The notes beneath the pieces are model-generated. The model searched no databases, had not been told where the DNA came from, and saw nothing but the letters and a program-made list of their open reading frames with translations. Made by a program: the position numbers and the translations under genes. Below are positions 1 through 11,400 of a stretch of 64,000 nucleotides of DNA, piece by piece. Source of the DNA: Luidia sarsii (lineage: Eukaryota; Echinodermata; Asteroidea; Paxillosida; Luidiidae); the NCBI GenBank assembly GCA_949987565.1, contig OX465110.1:16842394-16906393 (forward strand), given 5' to 3'. The first letter of the stretch is position 1; each line of letters starts with the position of its first letter.

Positions 1-1260
1 TGACAAAGAAGCACAAATAACCTTGTTCACAGTATCTTACTTGCCAAACTTTTTGTAATAAATCCCTGGCGGGGATTTCTCTCGAAATAACTTGCATGTA
101 TTGCGAATAGTGAAGCTATTTTGCTTACTGCCTGAGAAGGGTATTCATATAAGAATTTACAGGTGAATCGTTGCAAGGAAATTATTTTCGCCCTGTTAAA
201 GTTTGGCACCAGTTGACTAGAAACCCGTACGTGAGAACGAGGTTGTCCGTTTGCTTGTTTGTTTATTGCCGTTTTCGAAATGAATTAAGGCTTAGGCTTC
301 GGTCATATTAAATCTTACTCGTTATAATATCACAGGCATCTCAAAACAAGCGTTTGGCTCCGGTTTCTTGCTGAATACTCTGTACCTATCAAGCCAATTA
401 ACAAACCTTCAAATTCGGAAACAAACCACAGCCTGGATTTTCAGGTTTTGTCAGACGGAGACGAAGCCTGAGCCCGAGCCTAAGCCTTCATTTCGATAAC
501 GGCCTATGTATTCAGTGATAATGATCGAGACTTTTGGGTAACGTATGTTGGTGCGATCCTCTGCCGAGTATGAATATGCATCAGGTACTGACGTCACTGC
601 AAAACATCCGTATCCGTACCATTTCGTATCCGTACGTACCACTGACAGTACCACTCCGGATTCGTATGAGTGATACTCAAGTATGCGTCTGCTTTGGCGA
701 CCCTGGGGTAGCAAACGGTGGTAATTGCCTGCAGAACTTAGTGGGCTTGACATTGTTTGGAAAAACGATGATTAGATGAGCAATAGGGCCTATATCAAAA
801 AATCATAGCAACTCTATATACTTTTTCTTTATCTTTTATTTTTCGAAAATGCACAATTAAGGCACGGTTTCATTTTTGAAAGTGCGGGGAACGTATTAAA
901 GTCGTGAACCCCAAACACGACGGGTGGCGCTTTCACCTTTGACCATTAAACTTAATAACTATAGGTCGCGCCTCGATTATATATGGGATTGAATCGAGTG
1001 GTCTTCTAGCCATGGCGATCGATGTGAAGAAATTAATCTCGTACGAACATAGATCTGCGCATGCGCGACTAACCCTAACCCTCACCTTTGTGTATATATT
1101 GAATGTAAGCGTGTACTCCACGCAGTTTCGCGGTCAAAAGTAGATTGATTTCAGTACTCATGAATATTAACACTGAGTCGTCGTAGCAGCGCATATGATT
1201 GGATGGTTCTGAATAGAGCGGATGTACTTGTCTCCCCAGAATTCTGATTGGATACTACAC
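1..1260. other. Left flank, no gene recognised
   Basis: No exon or protein similarity was recognised on either strand; the open frames are short and unlike any family I know. Positions 436-500 hold one copy of a dispersed repeat that pairs the words for 'gaagcctgagcccgagcc' with a nearby 'aaaacctgaaaatccagg'-type segment. Related copies appear near 39745-39790, 54950-55012, 58668-58702 and 63593-63650. The short telomere-like run at about 1068-1083 is too small to mean a telomere. Confidence 0.5.
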
Positions 1261-1330
1261 TACGTACTTGGGCGAGCGAGGGTTGCTGCACAACACATGT
1301 ACAGGTACGTGTACATTACATTGTAGCAAA

Positions 1331-1545
1331 TTATCGGCTGAGACGAGCGCCGACTCTTCACAGGGTTGCTCCACAACTACATATACGTGTACATTAATTG
1401 TAGCCAATAATATTTATTATTCTCAGCTTAGAAGGGCGCTGACTCTTCTGTGTTGGTCCACAACACAACTAGCCAATTATTCTCGGCTGAGACGAGCGCC
1501 GACTCTTCACAGGGTTGTTCCACAACACGAAGCGGCACGGTCAGT
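1331..1545. repeat. Three-copy tandem repeat
   Basis: Three diverged copies of a unit centred on 'gacgagcgccgactcttc' followed by a 'ccacaac' end start near 1331, 1417 and 1476. The outer two are nearly identical and the middle one is more diverged. No coding role is apparent. Confidence 0.7.
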
Positions 1546-1683
1546 GTACGAATACGGACCGGCGCGCAGGGACGTCAATACCTGATGCATATTCATATCT
1601 CGGCAGAGAGTTGCTCCAACCATGGTGGAATAAGAAGAGATTTCCTCCATGCTCCAACATACGTTACCAATGTGGCACGGTTT

Positions 1684-2276
1684 GCACGTACATGTACTAC
1701 ATTGTGTACATGTACTGTACATGTACATGTACATTACAATGTACATTGTACATGTATCGATACATGTACAGCGTACATGTACATGTGAATGTACATGTAC
1801 ATATGTACACTGTGCTCTACATGTAAATTTAATTTACATGTACATGTACAAATGTACCTTGTACATGTACCTTGTACATGTAAAGGGTACATGTACATGT
1901 ACATGTACATGGTAGAGTACATGGTAGTGTACATGTACAGTACATGTACATGTACAGTACATTGTACATGTACGTACTTACTACATGTACTGTATGTACA
2001 TGTACATGTGTACATGTGCATGTACATGTTCGTGTGGTGTACATAATGTACGTACATGTACATGTACATGTACGTACTACATGTACACACATGTACATGT
2101 ACATGTACAATGTACTGTACACGTACAGTACATGCACATGTATGTACACGTACATGTAGATACATTACAGTGTACACTACATGTACACATGTACATGTAG
2201 TGCACACTGTAATGTATCTACATGTACATGTGCATGTACATGTACGTGTACAGTACATGTAGTACATGTACATGTA
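1684..2276. repeat. TACATG-based satellite
   Basis: About 590 bp made almost wholly of overlapping TACATG/GTACATGTAC words, self-complementary in every phase, with scattered point changes and CGTACG variants. The same satellite resumes after 3315, so the element at 2277-3315 sits inside it. The tyrosine/methionine/valine/histidine-rich open frames here on both strands are by-products of the repeat. Confidence 0.95.
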
Positions 2277-3315
2277 TAGTCTTGGTTCAAGACGTTGTTG
2301 GTTGAGATACTCTAACGCCCGACGCGCGTTGTTGGTTGAGATACTCTAACGCCCGACGCGAGAGGGCGCAATGAATACATTTCCCCTAGAGTACCTACAT
2401 AAAGACCCCCTGGAGTATGTAGGTACTCTAATTTCCCCGAATGATCCGCAAACCCCGCACGCACCCACACAGACCGGTCAACACACGCGGCATACGAGCT
2501 CGCACGTGTGTTTGCGGATCATTCGGGGAAACGTATTAATTGCCCAATTACACACATTAGCTCTGACTGATATTAACAAACTCCATACGGGTATCTTCAT
2601 GTACAAAGTAACACACAATCTTTTACCCATTTCTCTTTCCTCGTTCTTTACCTCTCTTCGTGACACCCATGGGTATTCCACCAGATCCAGTAACAAAGCA
2701 CATCTATATGTACCATTCACTCGCACATAATCATACTCCTTAAAAACACATCGTTTCTACGGGCCGTGTCTTTGGAATTCCATTGACGAATCCATTAAAA
2801 AACAATCATCTGTGGGTCGATTCAAAAATGTTTATAAAAGAGGTCTGCTCTCCCAGTATCTGTTTGTTTTTCTCATTATTGTTTCAGCAATAAGCTTTTC
2901 AAAATTTATGTACTTCTTGTTTTCATCGTTTACCGTTTGTCTGTTCACTTCCGACCTGTCTGTAGCTGTCCGTTTGTCTTTGTCTTTGTTCCCGTTTCGT
3001 AATAAGGCACTCACTTCACTACGAGCCTCGGCTTCCCGAAGATGCCTCCATGCTTATTTTTCCCTTTACCTTTTGTACAATTAATTCATTCTAATGTTTG
3101 TGAATATCTTTCCGCTCAAGGCTTATACATGTATATGTTCAGCTTTTCCCATGAAGCATGGAAATAAAAGTGAGTTTTGAATTGATTTTTTGAATTGCGC
3201 CCTCTCGCGTCGGGCGTCAGAGCCGTCGTAAAACGAAAGCTCGCTATATATCTCAACCAACAACGCGCGCCGGGCGTTAGAGTATCTCAACCAACAACGT
3301 CTTGAACCAAGACTA
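2277..3315. mobile_element. Terminal-inverted-repeat element inserted in the satellite
   Basis: The left end (2277-2371) and the right end (3196-3315) are inverted copies: both read 'tagtcttggttcaagacg' inward, then 'ttgttggttgaga' and 'cgcccg' words, and both end at an 'agagggcgcaat' word. The left arm carries a tandem duplication of about 47 bp. The element is bounded on both sides by TACATG satellite. A TA target duplication is compatible with the ends but cannot be separated from the satellite sequence. The interior holds a LINE fragment (see 2526-2860) and a short inverted repeat at 2441-2462/2509-2531. It looks non-autonomous; no transposase was seen. Confidence 0.75.
2526..2860 (+). 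pseudogene. LINE reverse-transcriptase C-terminal fragment, broken
   Basis: In frame up to a stop at 2728-2730 the translation includes 'TGIFMYKVTHNLLP', 'FTSLRDTHGYSTRSSN' and 'AHLYVPFTRT'. After the stop another frame continues with 'YGPCLWNSIDESIKK' and 'VGRFKNVYKRGLLSQ'. This order (HxLLP, H.YxTRs, WN.I, FK..K) is typical of the region after the reverse-transcriptase domain of animal non-LTR retrotransposons. The frame is interrupted and the rest of the element is absent, so it is a relic carried inside the inverted-repeat element. Confidence 0.65.
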
Positions 3316-3504
3316 GTACATGTACAAAAATATACACGTACATTGTATACATGTACCATACCTCTTTGCTAATAGTAATACTAATAGTAATACATGTATA
3401 CAGTACATAATGTAGTACTGTATCGATACACTACACAACTGCAGCTGAGCAGTTTTACCCATGTACGTGAACGTGTCCCCTCCAGCTTACTTCAATAACC
3501 AGCC

Positions 3505-6500
3505 ATGAGGGTCTGGATTATTGCAGAACTCCTTCTTCTCCTGCTGCTCCTTGACTGGCACCGATGCATGGCCAGCGGAGCGGACGGTGACGGGGACGGG
3601 GACGGTGGTGCGCCCGTCCCGTTCCCGCTGTCGGCGATGGCGGTGGACGAGCAACACGCAGACGGAAACGTCACCGCGTTGGGCAACAGAACAAGGTACC
3701 CATGCCATGTTGATTGGAAAGATTTTAGTTGAACACCTGCACCGTAAAAAGGGTGGAAAATCTGAAAATAAACCTAGTACTAGTACTTAGTAGGCCTAAG
3801 ACTAGACTATGATGTTCTTTATTGTAAATCTGTAAATAATCATGGAGGAAACGAAAGATGATAAAAAAGAGACAACATCCAATCTGACACAACCATTTGG
3901 CGACTTGCCTACAACAAAATTGGACTCACAGTTTTCCCCAAAATCGTGATTTTTGTGACCCATTATGTCATTATGTGTCAACCGGACTGGTCAGTAAGTG
4001 GCTGTGTATGTACTGTACATAACATATGCACTACCCCCAGAACTGTGGGGTTCTGCTACCCCCAGAACTGTGGGGTTCTACGTCGTCCGCTGCTCTCCCG
4101 ACCGGAACCCCACAGATAACTAGGCTTTTTTCCCATAGGCTTCTGTGTAACGTTCACTAATGCTCTGGCATAGGGATCAGCAGGTTCGGAATAACTCATA
4201 AGCACTTCATTTGGCCTTAGATTTCTAGCAAAAGTGGTTTACATACCACGCACCTGTGTGCAACTGTCCATGTGGCGAAAATGTGTCGATTTCCCCACAA
4301 AAATGGGCGAAAACCTCCCGGTTCGGTTGCAAGATTCAAACGGCAGCTCCGTAACTGGCAGTCTGGTCCCCTGTAGTAGGGTATAGCGGCTAGCTGCAAA
4401 GACGTACAGGGGACCAGACTGCCAGTTGCGGCGCTTCTGAGCTGTAGGCCCTTTTAGTTTTACTCCTGTCCAAGTTGAGCCTGAACTCCATACATGCCCC
4501 TCTCCTCCTGTCCATCCACAGCTGGCCTATCATCAGCATCACAGTAATCCGGACTCAGGACTCGTGATCACTTTGTCAGTCAAGAGACAAGAGTGGCACC
4601 AAATTCCTCATGGTCACATAATGGAAGTAGATTTACTCTACCTTCGTGGTCACATGAAAGAACTGTGCACACCCTAGTGTTGCGAATATGCTTGGGATTA
4701 TGTTATGGCAAACAGACAGAACATTTTTTTTTTTTTTTTTTTTTTTTTCCCCGTAGGTCAGACAATGAGACCAGTACCGTAGCAGCGTCAGATCTGAATG
4801 TGCCGACCACACCAGCGGCTCGGAGGGCCACCACCATGGACAGCCAACTGCCGGCCCAAGACTCGGCCGAGGAAGAGAAGTCCAGCAGTCTGGCCCTCTT
4901 CTTCATCCTGGTCATTCTGGGTACTCCGTCAATCCACCATTCCTCACCGCAGTAGATTACAAACTCATACGATTTGACGGTTTGCACAAATTTACCAAGT
5001 AGGAGGAGGTTTGCGGCGATGGCGTGTGGCTCTGAAAAGAGACGGTAACTCAACGTTTCGGGGCTGTGTGTACTCTGCCCGTCGTCAGGAGACTCACGTT
5101 GAGTTACCGGCTCTTTTTTTTAGAGCCATACTTTGTACTCCTCTCCTAAGAGATGATGTACAAGGTGTCACCGCAATGCCAACAAAAAGGTAGTTCTGCT
5201 TCCAGTTACCTGCGCAACCCTATTTCTAGCCTGCAATTTATCGGGAAACAATGATGATAAAAAATCAGTGTGTAATTTGATCATTTTATTATTACCACGT
5301 GCAGTCTATGCAGATGCCTCCATATAATTGTACATCAAAATAATTGGCTCCCCAAAAAAACCTACCTACCCTATTTTAAAATGCCATGTAATCGGAAGCA
5401 GAACTATTTTTTTTGGGGGGGGGGAGGGCCAAACATCCTACTTGATATTACACAAACTGGCTGTGATAGCGGTGTTTTTTCATTTCAAAATATCCCTCGT
5501 ACTAATTGATATCCACACTTTGACAGCACACGCATCAACACATCCAAATTGAGCAAAACAAATATTGATCGGAACGGGAGCTGACCTTATATTTTTTGCC
5601 CAAAATACAACATAGTTATAAGAAGGGCAAAACCTCATTGAATTACAAAATACAACACTTTGGCATAAAATAATCATAAGAGATCAAGCATCTAGAAATT
5701 TTCCGTTCTCATTTTGACAAAGTTTCTGGTTTGGGGTTTTGGGGTGTTTTTTTTTCTTGCCAGCTTTGTCTATTGTCCTCGTGCACCTCCTGATCAAGTT
5801 CAAGTTCCACCTGTTGCCGGAGAGTGTGGCCGTGGTTTGCCTGGGTGTCCTGATTGGTCTCGTCTCTGTCCTGGCCAACAACATCAATTCGCAGTACAAG
5901 CTGACGGTGAGTGGGTTACCTCTTGAGGGCACAGTTGTTGGCAGTCTGCCCAAACCCCCACCCCCCCCCCCCCCAAACACGGCCCCCACCCCACTGGCCT
6001 ACAAATTTCATTAGTAGGGCTATTTCCACTATCCCAAATAAACACGATTATTTGGATAATAATCAGGGGAGGAGGAAGGGAAGGAATAACCACTCAGGTT
6101 CTTTTCAGAACCGTCCCTCTCCCTAAAGAGACCTTATACATGGTGTCACCTCAGACCCTCCTATACGATTGTTTGGATCGCGATTTGAATCGCGACTCAA
6201 GCTACACTTTATTTTTTTCGAGTGTAGATGCAGTAAACGTGATTATTAGTGGACAGTGGTATTTGAATCGTGATTCAAACTCTACAAGTCTACATTTAGT
6301 GAGATTTTTCCAAATAATCACGTTTATTTGCGACGCGATCGTGTGGGAACTCTCCGGTGAATCACACCGTTTTTTTTGTTGTTTTTTTTCATCCCACAAT
6401 GCACCGTTCGCCCACAGACTAACAAGAAGTGCCGTGCTTCTTTATATGTCTCCCTGCATGGACCACCCTCAAGGACACACCCACCATTTGACCACAACTG

Positions 6501-8230
6501 GTAATCACAATCGGCTCGCGATTTTTTGCCCTTTGTGAACGCGAGCCCCCCCCAAAAAAATGTTTTTGTATGGAGATTCAAATCGCGATTATTTGGATAT
6601 TGGGAACGGCCCTCATTACATCCCAAGAACAAGCCGAATGCTGAATCCTCCATCCGATCAATCATCCTTCCATCCATCCATCCTTCCATTCATTCATCCA
6701 TCCGTCCGCCCATCCATCTCTTTTATTTTAGTATCTATTAAAGTCTGGGTCTCGTTGATCTTTGCAGGATTATGAAATGATGGACCCCACCATGTTCTTC
6801 CTCATCCTTCTGCCACCGATCATCTTTGAGTCCGGTTACTCTTTACACAAGGTAAGTCGCTTTCTTAGAGAAATGTAAATGTGAATGTGAACAGGAGCCC
6901 AAAGGGTCTGAGGAGGCAAATCAACAGTTCTCTGCTGCTCAGTATTAGTATGTTGACACCAGTCAATGTGAATTCGTAGTGAAGAATACGTGCACATGAA
7001 TTTGACTCTACTCAGTATGCAAAAGCATCGACAATTGCTTTGCTGTGTAACAAAGGAACTGTTTTAAGTCACCACAATGAAAGCTGTATCATATCTTGAT
7101 CATTAGTGGAAAGTTGGCTGATTGTGTGGTCTTGATGCTTTGTTTACCTGACCCGTTTACTTTCTCCCTTTCTTCCTCCTCTTCTGCTGCTTCCCCTTCC
7201 TCCTCCACTTCCTTCTCCACCTCTTTCTCCACTTCCTCCTCCCCATTCTCCTTCCCGTCCTCCTCTTCTTCCTCTTCCTCCTCTTCCTCCTCTTCCTCCT
7301 CTTCCTCCTCTTCCTCCTCTTCCTCCTCTTCCTCCTCTTCCTCCTCTTCCTCCTCTTCCTCCTCTTCCTCCTCTTCCTCCTCTTCCTCCTCTTCCTCCTC
7401 TTCCTCCTCTTTCTCCTCTTCCTCCTTCTCCTCCTCCTCCAACTCCTCTTCCTCCTCTTCCTCCTCTTCCTCCTCTTCCTCCTCTTCCTCCTCTTCCTCC
7501 TCTTCCTCCTCTTCCTTTTCTTTCCTCCTCTTCCTCCTCTTCCTCCTCTTCCTCCTCTTCCTCCTCTTCCTCCTCTTCCTTTTCTTTCCTCCTCTTCCTC
7601 CTCTTCCTCCTTCTCCTCCTCCAACTCCTCTTACTCCTCTTCCTCCTCTTCCTCTGCTTCCTCCTGTTCTTCCTCTTCTTCCTCTTTTTCCTCTTCCTCC
7701 TCTTCCTCCTCCTCCCCCTCTTTTCCTCCTTCCTTCTCCCATCTTCTTCATCCTCTTTCACTTCCTCCTCACAGGGTAATTTCTTCCAGAACATCGGTTC
7801 CATCATTGTCTTTGCTGTCTTTGGGACCATCATCTCAGCCAGCATCGTAGGAGGGGGACTTTATCTACTGGGCGAGGTAGTCTTTCTCCATTGTGTTTGT
7901 GTGTGTGCTTATTTAGACACAAACTTGTGTTTCTGATACGCGCTTTCATGTCTGGAAATCACATTCAGATAACGGCTGTTGCTGTCGTTGCTGTTTTCGC
8001 CAGCATTGTTTTTGTTGTCGTCTCATTTGTTGCTGTTATTGTTGTCAGGGTTTTATTGGGACACTGTTGTCATTGCCGATGGTGTTTTTGGTCATTGTTG
8101 CTGTTCCTTCTGTTACTGTTATTGCGTTGTCGCTGTCGTTGCCACTGTCATCTTTGTTGTTGATGATGTTGCTGCTGCTGCTGCTGCCATTGTTGTCGTC
8201 ATCATCATAATTGCTGTTGTTTACAACTGT

Positions 8231-8262
<32 letters not shown>

Positions 8263-8306
8263 CTGCCATTGTTGTCGTCATCATATATGTTGTTGTTTAC
8301 AGCTGT

Positions 8307-8338
<32 letters not shown>

Positions 8339-8458
8339 CTGCCATTGTTGTCGTCATCATATATGTTGTTGTTTACAGCTGTTGCTGCTGTTGCTGCTGC
8401 TGCTGTTGTTGTTGCTGCCATTGTTGTCGTCATCATATATGTTGTTGTTTACAGCTGT

Positions 8459-8490
<32 letters not shown>

Positions 8491-11400
8491 TCATCATATA
8501 TGTTGTTGTTTACAACTGTTGCTGTTATTGCTGCTGCTGCCATTGTTGTCGTCATCATATATGTTGTTGTTTACAGCTGTTGCTGCTGTTGCTGCTGCTG
8601 CCGTTTTTTGTTGTCATCATGATAAATGTTGTTGTTTACAGGCGGACGTGGCCTACAAGCTGGACCTGGTGGAGAGCTTTGCCTTTGGCTCGCTCATCTC
8701 GGCCGTGGATCCAGTGGCCACCCTGGCCATCTTCTCTGCCATCGATGTCCATCCCTTGCTCAACATGCTCGTCTTTGGGGAGAGCATCCTCAACGATGCC
8801 GTCTCCATTGTCATGTCCGAGTAAGGAGCCCGTCCGTCTATAGGTTATGTTTTTGGCCTCCATGGCATTTCAGTCTGGCACCCGCTATTGTCCGTCTTTA
8901 GGTTATACATGTCTATGGCCTCCATGGCATTTCAGTCTGGCGCCCCCCTATTATCTGTCTTTAGGTTATATATGTCTACGCCTCCATAAAATTTCAGTCT
9001 GGCGCCCGCTATTGTGCGTCTTTAGGTTACATATGTCTGTGGCCTCCATGACATTTCAGTCTGACGCCCGCTATTGTCCATCTATAGGTTATACATGTCT
9101 ATGGCCTCCATGTCATTTCAGTCTGGCACCCGTATTATCCGTGTATAGGTTATATATTGCTATGGCCTCCATGGCATTACAGTCTAACGCCCGCTATTAT
9201 CCATCTATAGGTTATGTCTATGGCCTCCATGGCATTTCAGTCTGGCGCCCGCTATTGTCCATCTATAGATTATATATGTCTATGTCCTCCATGGCATTTC
9301 AGTCTGGTACCCGCTATTATCCATCTATAGGTTATGTCTATGGCCTCCATGGCATTTCAGTCTGGTACCCCCTATTATCTGTCTTTAGGTTATATATGTC
9401 TATGCCTCCATGGCATTTCAGTCTGGCGCCCACTATTGTCCGTCTTTAGGTTATATATGTCTATGCCTCCATGGCATTTCAGTCTGGCGCCCCCTGTTAT
9501 CTGTCTTTAGGTTATATATGTCTATGCCTCCATGGCATTTCAGTCTGGCGCCCACTATTGTCCGTCTTTAGGTTACCGTACATATGTCTGTGGCCTCCAT
9601 GGCATTTCAGTCTGGCGCCCGCTTTTGTCCATCTATAGGTTATACATGTCTATGGCCTTCATGGCATTTCAGTCTGGCGCCCGTATTATCCGTGTATAGG
9701 TTATATATTGCTATGGCCTCCATGGCATTTCAGTCTTGCGCCCGCTATTGTCCGTCTTTAGGTTATGTCTATGGCCTCCATGGCATTTCAGTCTGGCGCC
9801 CGCTATTATCCATCTATAGGTTATGTCTATGGCCTCCATGGCATTTCAGTCTGGCGCCCGCTATTGTCCATCTATAGATTATATATGTCTATGTCCTCCA
9901 TGGCATTTCAGTCTGGTACCCGCTATTATCCATTTATAGGTTATGTCTATGTCCTCCATGGCATTTCAGTCTGGTACCCGCTATTATCCATCTATAGGTT
10001 ATGTCTATGGCCTCCATGGCATTTCAGTCTGGCGCCCACTATTGTCCGTCTTTAGGTTACCGTACATATGTCTGTGGCCTCCATGGCATTTCAGTCTGGC
10101 GCCCGCTTTTGTCCATCTATAGGTTATACATGTCTATGGCCTTCATGGCATTTCAGTCTGGCGCCCGTATTATCCGTGTATAGGTTATATATTGCTATGG
10201 CCTCCATGGCATTTCAGTCTGGCGCCCGCTATTGTCCGTCTTTAGGTTATGTCTATGGCCTCCATGGCATTTCAGTCTGGCGCCTGCTATTGTCCATCTA
10301 TAGGTTATGTCTATGGCCTCCATGGCATTTCAGTCTGGCGCCCGCTATTGTCCATCTATAGATTATATATGTCTATGTCCTCCATGGCATTTCAGTCTGG
10401 CGCCCGCTATTGTCCATCTATAGGTTATGTCTATGGCCTCCATGGCATTTCAGTCTGGCGCCTGCTATTGTCCTATGGGTTTCATATGTCTATGGTTTGT
10501 CCCCGTCTATCTCCAGCACCGTGATCAACCTGAACAGCAAGGAGATGGCTGATGTCTCGTCCAGCGAGGCCTTTGGCATTGCTGTGGGCTCCTTCTGCCT
10601 CATGTTCACGGCCTCAGCTGCCATTGGAATAGTGCTGGGTCTCGTCAGTGCCCTCATATCCTTTTCACGTTTTTTCTTTTTTTTTAACCGTAAAAAAAAA
10701 AAAAAAAAAAAAATAATGGAAAAGCTGACTGGGAACTTTTGAACAAATGAAAAATGGCTAAGAAAACTTTGACTGAACAGGTGTTTGAACCCGAGACCTT
10801 CAGGGGGTTTTATGTACCAGCGTTTGTATCATCTGAGTTTTCTAGCCCTCGGATGGTGGCCTTCGCAAATAGTGAACTAGTTTTTGCTGGGTGGGGCGCC
10901 AGTCAGAAGCAATTTAACCATTAACTGTTGTATATCTCCAGGGATCACATACCCTGCTGCCATTCAGATGCAAACAACCTATTGTCAATCTGAGACAAGG
11001 CCCTTCTGATTTTATAATATTTGCCTGTGCCTCGGAGTGCAATGATGAAGTTCAAGGAAGGTTCAACGAGTGATGACACTTGACCTTGACCTTTGACCAC
11101 CTCCTGAAGCATATCGACCTGAGGAAGACGCCCTCACTGGAGTTTGCCTTCATCCTCATCTTCTCCTACCTGCCCTACGTCCTGTCAGAAGGCCTGAAAC
11201 TCTCTGGTGAGAAGGGAGGAGAGCTTGGGTTGGGTTGGGTTGGGTTGGGTTGGGTTGGGTTGGGTTGGGTTGGGTTGGGTTGGGTTGGGTTGGGTTGGGA
11301 TGGGTTGAGTTGGTTGGGTTGGGATGGTTTGGGTTGGGTTGGGTTGGGTTGGGATGGGTTGGGTTGGGTTGGGTTGGGATGGGTTGGGTTGGTTGGGATG

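Noticed and set aside
1068..1083. 'ctaaccctaaccctcacc' as telomeric sequence
   Set aside because: Only about two and a half units, in ordinary surroundings.
1734..2273. Frames rich in Tyr, Met, Val, His and Cys on both strands
   Set aside because: TACATG satellite translation.
7089..7845. Long open frames on both strands rich in Ser, Leu, Glu, Arg or Gly
   Set aside because: They arise from the TTCCTCCTC satellite, stay open in several registers and lie in SLC9A8 intron 4.
7979..8843. Open frames rich in Val, Leu, Ala and Cys, running into SLC9A8 exon 6
   Set aside because: The upstream part is CTG/TTG repeat. Only 8642-8820 is homologous to NHE8 and it has its own acceptor.
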